A stretch of 64,000 nt of DNA, from positions 13,893-77,892 of the forward strand of contig JBGSKQ010000036.1 of NCBI GenBank assembly GCA_041741095.1. Reading direction: 5' to 3'. The notes beneath the pieces were generated by a model that had not been told where the DNA came from, did no database searches, and saw nothing but the letters and a program-made list of their open reading frames with translations. The DNA comes from UBA6168 sp041741095. GTDB taxonomy: Bacteria > Bacteroidota > Bacteroidia > Chitinophagales > Saprospiraceae. Both the position numbers and the translations under genes were made by a program. This document shows positions 33,911 through 41,770 of this stretch, piece after piece; position 1 is the stretch's first letter, and every line of letters begins with the position of its first letter.

Positions 33911-34525
33911 ATGAATTTTTCTTCAAAACTAATAGAACAAGCCGTGGAAGCATTTGCCTCTCTGCCCGGCATTGGCCGTAAGACGGCCCTCAGGCTCACA
34001 CTCCACCTGGTAGGCAAGGACTTGGAAAACAGCGAGCAATTTTCCGAGGCCATCCTCAATATGCGGCGCAACATCAAGCATTGCTCAATTTGCCACAACC
34101 TCTCGGACGAGGCCATTTGCAACGTCTGCGCCGACAAACGTCGGGATCGCTCATTAATATGTGTGGTGGAAAGCATCCGTGACGTGATGGCCATCGAGGA
34201 TACCAGCCAGTACCGTGGCCTCTACCATGTACTCGGTGGCCTTATCAATCCCCTCGAAGGAGTCGGCCCCGGCGAACTCACCATTGACTCCCTGCTCATG
34301 CGTGCCGCCGACCCCGAAACCAAAGAAATCATTTTGGCCATTTCACCCACCATAGAAGGTGATACGACCATGTTTTACATTACCAAAAAACTCAAGGACA
34401 GCGCCGTGAACGTAAGTTCCATCGCCAGGGGCGTGGCCTTCGGCGGAGAACTGGAGTATGCCGACGAGGTGACGCTGGGCCGGAGCATCGTGGCGAGGCT
34501 ACCTTATAAGTTGAGCAATGAGTGA
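33911..34525 (+). CDS. recR: Recombination protein RecR
   Basis: The 204-residue protein is of family length. It shows the N-terminal helix-hairpin-helix (SLPGIGRKTALRLTLHLV), the four-Cys zinc finger (CSICHNLSDEAICNVC), and the Toprim region (LICVVESIRDVMAIEDT, YRGLYHVLGGLINPLEGVGP). It works with RecF and RecO to load RecA on gapped DNA. The chosen ATG at 33911 gives MNFSSKLIEQAVEAFASLPG, the usual start; an upstream TTG would add 14 residues. A few bases after the stop comes a GNAT gene remnant. Confidence 0.95.
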   Translation: MNFSSKLIEQAVEAFASLPGIGRKTALRLTLHLVGKDLENSEQFSEAILNMRRNIKHCSICHNLSDEAICNVCADKRRDRSLICVVESIRDVMAIEDTSQYRGLYHVLGGLINPLEGVGPGELTIDSLLMRAADPETKEIILAISPTIEGDTTMFYITKKLKDSAVNVSSIARGVAFGGELEYADEVTLGRSIVARLPYKLSNE

Positions 34526-34533
34526 AACAAAAA

Positions 34534-34620
34534 ATGACTTTTCGGATAGCGGCACCCGCCGATATTGATGCCATTTCGACAGTGCGGTTGGCAGTTCGGA
34601 AAGAACAGTTGGCCCAATGA
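34534..34620 (+). pseudogene. Truncated GNAT acetyltransferase remnant
   Basis: An ATG at 34534 opens 28 codons, MTFRIAAPADIDAISTVRLA and eight more residues, ending in TGA at 34618-34620. This is a typical first strand and helix of a GNAT acetyltransferase (FRIA-x-PADIDAISTVRL). The rest is missing; the convergent mobBA-like gene begins its stop 13 bases on. It is probably the 5' stump of a gene cut by a deletion or rearrangement. Confidence 0.6.
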
Positions 34621-34633
34621 TTAAAGCTCCCCT

Positions 34634-35809
34634 TTATTGCCCCACCAACCCTGCCATCACTTCCTCGTATTCTTCCCAGGTGTTTACATTTTTCAGTGCC
34701 AAAGGATTCGGCGCTTCCAGCAGGTGGGTGGGAGAGTTGATGAGTGCTTTTCGGGGACATGAGTAGCCCTGGCCCAAAAAGCTTAAAAGCGCTTGGTAGC
34801 TTTTTGGCTCCCAAATCGTCACCAGAGGTTCTGGGAATTGGTTGACCGGGCTGCGGAAGGTAGTCGCCATTGCCGAAGGGTTCCTGTTTTTTATCAAAAA
34901 CTCCAAGGTGTCGTGGTCGAGCAAAGGGAGGTCGCAGGCCACTACCAACCAAGCGCTCTCTGGCTGCGCACGGAATGCGGAGAGGATAGCGCCCATTGGC
35001 CCCAAGCCCAGGAAAGTATCCGACAGCACATCGAATTCGTAGGCCAGTTCACCGGCTTGGTCGGGACGGCACGACAGGTAGGTATTTTCACAAAAAACCT
35101 CCACCAGTTCCATCAAATGCGCCCGCTGCGGCTGTCCGTGGTAGTTCAATTGCCCCTTGTCCGTGCCCATGCGCTGGCTTTTGCCGCCCGCTAAAACAAG
35201 GCCGTTGAGCGGAGGAATCGCAGCCTTCAAGTGATTTTCAATAAAAGCTATGACAGGCTGAGGATTAAGGGCTGTGGACTGAGGATTGGAGACTGAAGAC
35301 TGAAGACTGGACAATTTTTCTTTCAAAAAAGCTGGAATTTCAGAAACGCCTTCGGTAAAAAGTACCAAATCCACCTGCGTCAGGCGATCCAGTTTGCGCT
35401 TTAAAGAATCCTCTTTTTTTGGGTCAATGACCACGATTTGCCGTTGTGCCGTAAAGTGGTTGCCATTGACCAGCACGAGATCCATTTGGTTGAATTGGAG
35501 GCGGTATTGGAATTTTCCCATTTCACCCTCCATATCGAAACGGTGGTGAGTGATTTTATCGGTATATTCAAAAACGGCACCGTGCGCCAGGGCAGATTTT
35601 GTGTCCCGCCCATGCACCTGTTCCTCATTGGCAGACTTGTGGTCGGCGTCCACGTAGGCTACTTTCCACCGTGGTGAAAGGGCTTCGCAGATTTGGAAAG
35701 CCAATTTTTTGATATGGCCGCAATCCGTACCAAGGATGGCCCATTCGCTGCGCCCAAACTCGCCGAGCGCTGGCTTGGCGATATCTGCATGTTTTTTATG
35801 GTTGGACAT
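34634..35809 (-). CDS. MobB-like / MobA fusion, molybdenum cofactor guanylyltransferase-like
   Basis: The 391-residue protein has two parts. The C-terminal half (about 197-385) is a MobA-type nucleotidyltransferase: LVLAGGKSQRMGTDKGQL, GLGPMGAILSAF, and VVACDLPLLDHDTLEFL. It would attach GMP to molybdopterin. The N-terminal half (about 1-165) resembles MobB, but the P-loop GxxGxGKT is replaced by GTDCGHIKK, so GTP binding is doubtful. The linker (about 168-183) is coded by seven DNA heptamers (35260-35308). A moaC gene 186 bases upstream on the same strand supports a role in the cofactor pathway. Confidence 0.8.
   Translation of the reverse strand: MSNHKKHADIAKPALGEFGRSEWAILGTDCGHIKKLAFQICEALSPRWKVAYVDADHKSANEEQVHGRDTKSALAHGAVFEYTDKITHHRFDMEGEMGKFQYRLQFNQMDLVLVNGNHFTAQRQIVVIDPKKEDSLKRKLDRLTQVDLVLFTEGVSEIPAFLKEKLSSLQSSVSNPQSTALNPQPVIAFIENHLKAAIPPLNGLVLAGGKSQRMGTDKGQLNYHGQPQRAHLMELVEVFCENTYLSCRPDQAGELAYEFDVLSDTFLGLGPMGAILSAFRAQPESAWLVVACDLPLLDHDTLEFLIKNRNPSAMATTFRSPVNQFPEPLVTIWEPKSYQALLSFLGQGYSCPRKALINSPTHLLEAPNPLALKNVNTWEEYEEVMAGLVGQ
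35260..35308. repeat. Intragenic GNGGACT-family heptamer array in the MobA linker
   Basis: Seven heptamers in register: GAGGATT, AAGGGCT, GTGGACT, GAGGATT, GGAGACT, GAAGACT, GAAGACT (49 bases). On the coding strand they give a seven-residue-periodic linker (LQSSVSN, PQSTALN, PQP). The frame is kept through the array. Confidence 0.8.
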
Positions 35810-35843
35810 GTCTTTTTTTAGTTGATAGGAGGTTGATAAGTTA

Positions 35844-35871
35844 ATGATGAACTATAAATGATGAACGATGA
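35844..35871. repeat. RYGATGA heptamer array upstream of mobBA-like gene
   Basis: ATGATGA, ACTATAA, ATGATGA, ACGATGA in tandem. It belongs to the same family as 18157-18231, 43501-43562 and 50996-51023. The rest of the 186-base gap to moaC shows nothing else. Confidence 0.7.
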
Positions 35872-35995
35872 ACTTACAAAACATTGATTAACAGATTTTT
35901 GTAAATCAATGTGGTCTTTATTATTTTTTAAATTTCACTGAGGTTGATAGGCCAATCAAATCAGCAACTTTTCAACCTAATATAAACCTCCAGAT

Positions 35996-36490
35996 TTATT
36001 CTTCCAAAACAAAATCCCGCTTGCCGCCCGACTTCGCCACCAGCCTTGTTTCCTTGATGACGATGTTGTGCGAAAAAGCCTTGCACATATCATAAACGGT
36101 GAGGGCAGCCACGCTGGCCCCCGTGAGGGCTTCCATTTCCACGCCCGTTTTACCGGTCAGGCTGGCCGTGCATTCTATTTGCACTTCCCTGTTTTTATTT
36201 AAAAAAATATGCACCTGGCAATTTTCCAGGCCGAGCGGGTGGCACAGGGGAATCAGTTCGCCCGTTTTTTTGGCAGCCATGACCCCGGCGATGATGGCCG
36301 TTTGGAACACGGGGCCTTTTTTGGTGTGGACATCGCCGTTTTCAAAATGCGCCAAAATCGTTTCATCCAGCACCACGATACTCATTGCCTTCGCCAAACG
36401 ATGCGTGATAGCTTTCCCGCCGACGTCCACCATCGAAGGGTTGCCCGCAGCATCAATATGGGTGAAATTTTCCGCCATACGCACTTTCAT
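35996..36490 (-). CDS. moaC: Cyclic pyranopterin monophosphate synthase MoaC
   Basis: The 164-residue protein is typical MoaC: FTHIDAAGNPSMVDVGGKAITHRLA at the start, KKTGELIPLCHPLGLENCQVHI, and TGVEMEALTGASVAALTVYDMCKA with the catalytic acidic and Lys residues, followed by KSGGKRDF at the end. It makes the pterin precursor of the molybdenum cofactor. It points toward the mobBA-like gene on the same strand, and the two may be co-transcribed across a gap of 186 bases. MoaA and the other cofactor genes are outside the window. An alternative start four codons later (MAENFTH) is possible. Confidence 0.95.
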   Translation of the reverse strand: MKVRMAENFTHIDAAGNPSMVDVGGKAITHRLAKAMSIVVLDETILAHFENGDVHTKKGPVFQTAIIAGVMAAKKTGELIPLCHPLGLENCQVHIFLNKNREVQIECTASLTGKTGVEMEALTGASVAALTVYDMCKAFSHNIVIKETRLVAKSGGKRDFVLEE

Positions 36491-36591
36491 GTTTTGTTGA
36501 AAATCCCAAAGGTAAGCAGGCCCCGAAAGCAGCTGTGCGAAAAATCACCATTTTTACTCGCCAGGCCATTTTTTTGTGCAGGGAAACCCAC

Positions 36592-36621
36592 TTTCGTTCC
36601 ACCCTAATTTGCCTACCTTTG
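36592..36621 (+). promoter_or_regulatory. Candidate Bacteroidota promoter of purQ
   Basis: TACCTTTG at 36614-36621 matches the -7 box fully; TTTC at 36592-36595, 18 bases before, is one base and one spacing step off the -33 box TTTG. Leader about 23 bases. Confidence 0.45.
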
Positions 36622-36650
36622 CCCTTCTTTTTAAACAAAACATTGCTTGC

Positions 36651-37373
36651 ATGAAATTCGGCGTTGTCATTTTTCCTGGTTCAAATTGCGATCACGATAT
36701 GCTCCACGTGCTGGGCAACGTCATGCAGCAAGAAGTGCAGCCGCTTTGGCACAAGGACAAATCCCTTCCGGATTTTGACACCCATGACTGCATCGTGCTG
36801 CCGGGCGGTTTCTCTTTCGGCGATTACCTCCGCTGTGGAGCCATTGCCCGCTTTTCGCCCATCATGGAATCTGTCATCGAATTTGCCAATGCAGGCGGCT
36901 ATGTTTTCGGCGTGTGCAACGGTTTTCAAATACTTTGCGAGGCCGGGCTGTTGCCGGGCGTCTTGCTGCGCAACGAAAAGCAAAAATTTATTTGTAAAAA
37001 CATCTGGATAAAACCCACGACCCGCAACAGCATGTTGACAGCCCGCATTGACCAAAACCGGGCCTACAAAATACCCATCGCACACGCCGAAGGGCGCTAC
37101 CATGCCGATGAAGATACTTTGCGATCATTGGAAAAAAACGACCAGATCATTTTCAAATACTGCACGGAGCGGGGCAGTATCGTACCAGAGGCCAACCCCA
37201 ACGGGTCGCTGCTCAATATTGCGGGCATCTGCAATGCTGGCCGCAATGTATTCGGCATGATGCCGCACCCGGAAAGGGCAGCCGAGAGAATCCTCGGAAA
37301 CGAAGATGGAAAGGAATTTTTTGAGTCCATTGTTGAAATGGCGGAAATCGAGTCGGCAGCGGCTCTTTCTTGA
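36651..37373 (+). CDS. purQ: Phosphoribosylformylglycinamidine synthase subunit PurQ
   Basis: A 240-residue class I glutamine amidotransferase: it releases ammonia from glutamine for the fourth step of purine synthesis. The nucleophile C89 lies in FGVCNGFQIL, the catalytic His is in MMPHPERAAE, and IPIAHAEGRYHAD is typical of PurQ. The start at 36651 gives MKFGVVIFPGSNCDHD, the family beginning. The protein stands alone as the small PurQ form, so PurL and PurS would be coded elsewhere, although no other pur gene is in the window. Confidence 0.94.
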   Translation: MKFGVVIFPGSNCDHDMLHVLGNVMQQEVQPLWHKDKSLPDFDTHDCIVLPGGFSFGDYLRCGAIARFSPIMESVIEFANAGGYVFGVCNGFQILCEAGLLPGVLLRNEKQKFICKNIWIKPTTRNSMLTARIDQNRAYKIPIAHAEGRYHADEDTLRSLEKNDQIIFKYCTERGSIVPEANPNGSLLNIAGICNAGRNVFGMMPHPERAAERILGNEDGKEFFESIVEMAEIESAAALS

Positions 37374-37398
37374 TCAAATACTGAAACCTGTAACAGAA

Positions 37399-37431
37399 TT
37401 TGTCCGTTTGATGGGCACTTTTCTATATTTG
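37399..37431 (+). promoter_or_regulatory. Candidate Bacteroidota promoter of the coiled-coil protein gene
   Basis: TATATTTG at 37424-37431 is a perfect -7 box. TTTG at 37399-37402 lies 21 bases before it, two more than usual. The leader would be about 125 bases. Confidence 0.45.
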
Positions 37432-37562
37432 ATGAAAATTTAAACCCATGCCAGGGTGAATGGCAACTTAGAATTCTGAAGAACAACTAATCCGACCGAA
37501 TTCTATCCCATTGAAATTCAACGATTTACTGTTTACCGTTTTTTTGAAACTAAACTCGTACC

Positions 37563-39086
37563 ATGAAGTCGAAACTTGTACTTTGGGGCGCAAACGCCCA
37601 GGATGAAAAGATTATGATCGCCGTCGCACTCCGTGCAGATGACAACAAAGTGGACATTTGGACCTTCCCCGAAGCTGTCGCCACCGAAGATTTTTACCAA
37701 CTCATGATGAAGGACTGGCGGGACGGCGAAGGCATGGAACTGCCCGAACCGCACACCCACCTTGAGCGGGAATTGAGCATGAGCGAAAGCCTGCTGCCCG
37801 ACGACATCAAGGTGGAACGCAGCGACGTGGTGCAACGTGCCCAAACCGAGTGGCACTTCCTCGTGCTGTCAGCCAAACTGCACCAAGCCTACGAGGACCA
37901 AGTAGCAGAGATGAAGGAGCAGGTGGAGAAACTCAGTGAGTTTGACGACAAAGTGTGGAACAACCTGAAAGAATTTTGGGACAAAGTGCAGGGCCAGGTG
38001 CGTGAGCGAAACCTGTTGCGCGACCATGCCGACCGGCTCCGTGACAATATCAATGTGCTGTTTGGCAAAATGAAAGAACTCCGTTCCAAGGCGGACGAAG
38101 AATTTGAGCGTTTTTCAAAAGATGCTTTTGATAAAATGGTGGAAGCCCTGGAGAATGTGGAGAAAAAAGTGGAAGAAGGCGCCAGGCTGCCCGTCATGTT
38201 CGAAGAGTTGAAAAAACTCCAGCGCAAGTTCCGGGAATCCAGGTTGACCCGTGACCACCGGGCCAAGATTTGGGAAAAACTGGATGCCACCTTCAAAATC
38301 GTGAAGGATAAACGATTCGGCGGCGGCAAGGGCGGCCCTCCCGTAGAAAACGGCAGTTCAGCCTATGTGCGCATGCAGCACCGCTACAACGGCCTGGTGT
38401 CCGCCATCGAAAAAATGGAACAATCCATCAAGCGTGACAAAAACGACCTGGATTTCCAGCAACATAAAATTGATACGACCGATGGCCAATTGGAGGCGCA
38501 AATCCGCCAGGCCAAAATCATGATGATAGAAGAACGGGTGCGCTCGAAAGTAGAAAAACTCAACGAGATGAACACCACCCGTGCCGACCTGGAAAAACGC
38601 CTCGTCAGCCTCAAAGAAAAAGAGGCCCGTCAGGCTGCCCAGGAAGCTGTGAAGGAAAAAATAGCGGAAGAAATCAAACACGCCGCCGAGGTCAGGGAAG
38701 AAGAAATTCCCGAACTGGAAAAAGCGGTGGAAGAAATCAAGGAGGCACAGGCCGAAAAAGCTGCGCCAAAAGCTGCCAAAGCTGCCAAGGCTCCGAAGAA
38801 GGAAGAGTCCATCATGGACGCTATCGGTGCCACTTTGGGCGAATCGGTTGAAGACCTCGTTGACTCCGTCAAAGCAGTAGCCTCCGTTATCGGTGAAAAA
38901 ATCGGCGATGCCATTGACGACCTGAAAGAAGATTTGAAAGAGAAGAAAGAAGAAGTTGCCGCTACCGTGCAAAATGGCGAAGAAAAAGCCGACGATGGTC
39001 TGGATACCATCATGGCCGATGCCGCCGCTGTGGACGCCACCGTGTCGGAGCAGTTCGATGCCGAAAAAGATGAAGAAAAAGCGTAA
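37563..39086 (+). CDS. Large charged coiled-coil protein, function unknown
   Basis: A 507-residue soluble protein that I cannot place in a named family. The first 80 residues form a compact domain (KLVLWGANAQDEKIMIAVALRADDNKVDIWTFPE), which could be alpha-beta. From about 95 to 400 the sequence is almost pure charged coiled coil (for instance VEKLSEFDDKVWNNLKEFWDK, KADEEFERFSKDAFDKMVE). The tail is rich in Ala, Lys and Glu (EKAAPKAAKAAKAPKKEE) with amphipathic helices resembling histone H1-like or LEA-like segments. There is no signal peptide. It may be a structural or nucleoid-linked protein. A candidate promoter precedes it, and its stop codon lies in the loop of a terminator hairpin. Confidence 0.8.
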   Translation: MKSKLVLWGANAQDEKIMIAVALRADDNKVDIWTFPEAVATEDFYQLMMKDWRDGEGMELPEPHTHLERELSMSESLLPDDIKVERSDVVQRAQTEWHFLVLSAKLHQAYEDQVAEMKEQVEKLSEFDDKVWNNLKEFWDKVQGQVRERNLLRDHADRLRDNINVLFGKMKELRSKADEEFERFSKDAFDKMVEALENVEKKVEEGARLPVMFEELKKLQRKFRESRLTRDHRAKIWEKLDATFKIVKDKRFGGGKGGPPVENGSSAYVRMQHRYNGLVSAIEKMEQSIKRDKNDLDFQQHKIDTTDGQLEAQIRQAKIMMIEERVRSKVEKLNEMNTTRADLEKRLVSLKEKEARQAAQEAVKEKIAEEIKHAAEVREEEIPELEKAVEEIKEAQAEKAAPKAAKAAKAPKKEESIMDAIGATLGESVEDLVDSVKAVASVIGEKIGDAIDDLKEDLKEKKEEVAATVQNGEEKADDGLDTIMADAAAVDATVSEQFDAEKDEEKA

Positions 39087-39139
39087 TCGCTTTTTGATGA
39101 AAATACGAAAGCCCTGGGCGTATGCCTGGGGCTTTTTTG
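39076..39139 (+). terminator. Two successive terminator hairpins at the end of the coiled-coil gene
   Basis: AAAAAGCG-TAAT-CGCTTTTT at 39076-39095 is a perfect eight-base stem whose loop contains the TAA stop codon. A second hairpin, AAGCCCTGGGC-GTAT-GCCTGGGGCTT then TTTT at 39109-39137, has two wobble pairs and a T-tract. Confidence 0.75.
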
Positions 39140-39158
39140 TTTAGGGGAAATAAACAGG

Positions 39159-40133
39159 TTACTTCTTCCTTTCCGTCACAAACACCACCAGTTCCTTCAA
39201 TGCCTTCCTTGCTGCCACATCGGGAAAAGTATCCAGAATATCAAAGGCTCTTTGGCTGTATTCCTGCATCGCTTTTTCGGCGTAGGCCAAGCCGCCGCTT
39301 TGGTGTACGAAGCCGATGACTTCTTTTACGCTCTCCGGCTTGGTATTATGGCTTTTAATTAAACGGATAATTCGATTTTTGTCGGAACGGCTGGCCTGAT
39401 CGAGGGCGTAGATGAGCGGGAGGGTCATTTTCTTTTCCTGGATGTCAATGCCGAGGGGCTTGCCGACATCGTCGGTGCCATAATCGAAGAGGTCGTCTTT
39501 TATCTGGAAGGCGATGCCAATGTTTTCCCCAAACAGCCGCATTTGCTCGATGGTAGCTTCGTCTTTGCAAGTGGAGGCGGCCCCTGCGCTGCAAGCAGCA
39601 GCGATGAGGGAAGCTGTTTTCTGGCGGATCACGTCGTAGTAGATTTCCTCTTTGATGTCCAATCGCCTGGCTTTTTCCAATTGCAGCAACTCGCCTTCGC
39701 TCATGGCCTTCACGGCTTCGGAAATGATTTCGAGCAGGCGGAATTCCTTGTTTTTTAGCGCCAGCAAAAGCCCTTGCGCAAACAGGTAATCACCTACCAG
39801 CACGGCCACTTTGTTTTTCCAAAGGGCGTTGATGGAGAAAAAACCACGGCGCTCATAGGATTCGTCCACTACGTCATCGTGGACGAGTGTGGCCGTGTGG
39901 AGCAGTTCCACCATCGAAGCGGCGGTGTAGGTTGCCTCCGTCACGCCACCACAAATCTGGGCACTCAGGAAAACGAACATGGGCCGCACCTGTTTCCCCT
40001 TGCGCCGCACGATGTAGTACATGATGCGATCCAACAGCGGCACATGGCTGCGCATGGCTTCCCGAAAGTGCTTTTCGAAATGGAGCAGATCCTTTTCGAT
40101 GGGCTGTTTGATGGTATCTATGGAAATTTTCAT
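39159..40133 (-). CDS. Polyprenyl diphosphate synthase
   Basis: A 324-residue trans-isoprenyl synthase. The first Asp-rich motif is in LVHDDVVDESYERRG (D86, D87, D90), the second is in FQIKDDLFDYGTDD; GKQVRPMFVFL and YTAASMVELLH are also typical. It builds a long isoprenoid chain, probably the side chain of menaquinone. A TACCTTTG box (complement at 40154-40161) lies 21 bases before the start and could be a -7 box. The GC-rich two-hairpin repeat follows upstream, between this gene and the DUF5723-like gene. Confidence 0.93.
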   Translation of the reverse strand: MKISIDTIKQPIEKDLLHFEKHFREAMRSHVPLLDRIMYYIVRRKGKQVRPMFVFLSAQICGGVTEATYTAASMVELLHTATLVHDDVVDESYERRGFFSINALWKNKVAVLVGDYLFAQGLLLALKNKEFRLLEIISEAVKAMSEGELLQLEKARRLDIKEEIYYDVIRQKTASLIAAACSAGAASTCKDEATIEQMRLFGENIGIAFQIKDDLFDYGTDDVGKPLGIDIQEKKMTLPLIYALDQASRSDKNRIIRLIKSHNTKPESVKEVIGFVHQSGGLAYAEKAMQEYSQRAFDILDTFPDVAARKALKELVVFVTERKK

Positions 40134-40264
40134 CAGGGTTCCGTTGGCGGCGGCAAAGGTAGGGTTTCATGGCTTCATTGTTTCATTGGCCGATTGATTC
40201 ATTGCCACACAGCCCGTTCGGCATGAAACAGCAAAGCAACAGCAGGGTTTAGATACTGAAAGAT

Positions 40265-40366
40265 AAGTTTTCAAAATTTCTATCTCCTCCTCGCCGCCTT
40301 TGGCGGCTCGTCGGGGGAGGGGAATTTCCTGGGGCGTTCCGCCCCAAGCCCCTGTTTTGAAAACTT
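40265..40366. repeat. Bipartite GC-rich hairpin element, copy A, with 12-bp end repeats
   Basis: AAGTTTTCAAAA at 40265-40276 and TTTTGAAAACTT at 40355-40366 are perfect inverted ends. Between them lie a first hairpin (CTCCTCGCCGCC-TTT-GGCGGC..., GGGGGAGGGG) and a second (GGGGCG-TTC-CGCCCC), followed by AAGCCCCTG. A close copy is at 58137-58220 and a variant at 62099-62185. No gene is present in the 247-base gap. Confidence 0.8.
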
Positions 40367-40380
40367 AAATTATAGTGTAT

Positions 40381-41724
40381 CTATCCTTTTTTTCCAATCA
40401 ATAAAGCCAAACCCGCCCTGGCGCTGAAGTTTTTGCTGTCGCCAGCATTTACCAAAGCGATGATGTTGTCGGTGACGCCGAAGATTTGGACAGGGCCAAG
40501 TTGGAAGGCGAGGTTGAGGCCGAGGTTGTCGTAGCTGTCGTTTTCGTCCTTGATGGCGTAGGTGGCGCCAAGGGTGAGCCAATTGAGGGCTTCCCAAGTG
40601 GCACCGGCTGCGTAGGCGTTCCGCATTTTTCCCCTGAAATCCTCGGCATTGTACATGCCGCCGATGCTCCATTTATCATTGAGCTTAAAAAGCAGGCTGA
40701 CAAAAATCCGCTTCGTCAGGTCGGTGGTGTAGCTTTTATATGTTTTTTTGGGCTGAAAAAGCGCCTCCAGGGTGTCCAGCGCACTGCCCAGGCTGGGGTT
40801 GTCGCCGCCCGTCAATGCGCCGGAGAAATCGAGGCCATCGTATTCGTAGGTTTGGGCGGCGATGTATTGGTAGGTGCTTTTGTTCCACTTGATTTTGCCA
40901 ATATCCAACACGCTGACGGCCAGATCCAGTTTTCCCAGTTCCAGCCTGGCCCCGAGGTCGTAGGCAAAGCCCCGGTTGCCATTATTGAAAATAAGGCGCT
41001 CCGTGGTCAAACTGCCGAAGGTAAAATCGGTGCTGATATTGTTATAGCCATTGTAAAAAACAGAATTGGCGGCATAGAGTACGTAGTCGCCCGCAAGGGT
41101 AATTTGATAGATATCGGGGTCGGTGTAAAGGCTCGCATGGTGGCGGTCTTTGTCGGTGGTCAAATTGGCGATGCCGTCGAGGAATTTTGCCTTTGCGCCG
41201 AGGGTCAGTTTGCCAAAACGGTAGGCCGCCCCGATGGACAGTTCGTGATAGCCCGTCAAGTTGATTTCGTGGCTGAGGTCAATGGTCTGGCCAATAAATT
41301 GGGCGTTGCCTTGCCAAACCACCTGCGGCAATTCCTTTGGATAGTCCAAAAAAGCGTGGTACTTAACGCTGTGCCCAAGGCTCAGTGTCAGGTTTTGCAG
41401 GCGCAGGGCAAGGTTCAGGGTAGCATATTCAAGATCGAAGCGGACACTGTTGTTCTTGGGTTTTAAATGAGGCACCAGCCTATCAATGTCAATAACGGGT
41501 GTGCTGTCCCCTTCCGACACGTATTGGTTGTAAACAGGCCCGTCCAGCACGAAGTTGTTCCTGATGCCGAACAGCTCCACCACGAATTTTTCAGGCTGCA
41601 CCACGGCAGGATTGAACTTGTTCGATTGCCATACATGCCGCATGAAAGCCAGGCTGGTTTCCTGTTGGGCGAAAATGGGCGTAGCGAGCAGGAGTAGGAA
41701 GAAGAACTTTGTGCTTTTTTGCAT
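40381..41724 (-). CDS. Outer-membrane beta-barrel protein (DUF5723-like)
   Basis: The 447-residue protein has a signal peptide (MQKSTKFFFLLLLATPIFAQ), which fixes the start at 41722-41724. The mature part is a long series of amphipathic beta strands (for example LTLGATYAIKDENDSYDNLG, FGKLTLGAKAKFLDG) typical of the DUF5723/PorV-like barrel proteins of Bacteroidota. It would sit in the outer membrane; its function is not known. It follows the lipoprotein gene on the same strand, 46 bases after that stop, with an ACTGATG heptamer array in the gap, so the two are likely one transcript. Confidence 0.8.
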   Translation of the reverse strand: MQKSTKFFFLLLLATPIFAQQETSLAFMRHVWQSNKFNPAVVQPEKFVVELFGIRNNFVLDGPVYNQYVSEGDSTPVIDIDRLVPHLKPKNNSVRFDLEYATLNLALRLQNLTLSLGHSVKYHAFLDYPKELPQVVWQGNAQFIGQTIDLSHEINLTGYHELSIGAAYRFGKLTLGAKAKFLDGIANLTTDKDRHHASLYTDPDIYQITLAGDYVLYAANSVFYNGYNNISTDFTFGSLTTERLIFNNGNRGFAYDLGARLELGKLDLAVSVLDIGKIKWNKSTYQYIAAQTYEYDGLDFSGALTGGDNPSLGSALDTLEALFQPKKTYKSYTTDLTKRIFVSLLFKLNDKWSIGGMYNAEDFRGKMRNAYAAGATWEALNWLTLGATYAIKDENDSYDNLGLNLAFQLGPVQIFGVTDNIIALVNAGDSKNFSARAGLALLIGKKG

Positions 41725-41737
41725 TGCTAAAACCGAG

Positions 41738-41762
41738 ACTGATGACTGATGACTGATGACTG
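41738..41762. repeat. ACTGATG heptamer array
   Basis: Three exact ACTGATG units and a partial fourth (ACTGG) fill the short gap between the lipoprotein stop and the barrel protein start. Confidence 0.75.
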
Positions 41763-41770
41763 GAACCAAC

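Noticed and set aside
34634..36490. Full molybdenum cofactor cluster
   Set aside because: Only moaC and the mobBA-like gene are seen; other steps are missing.
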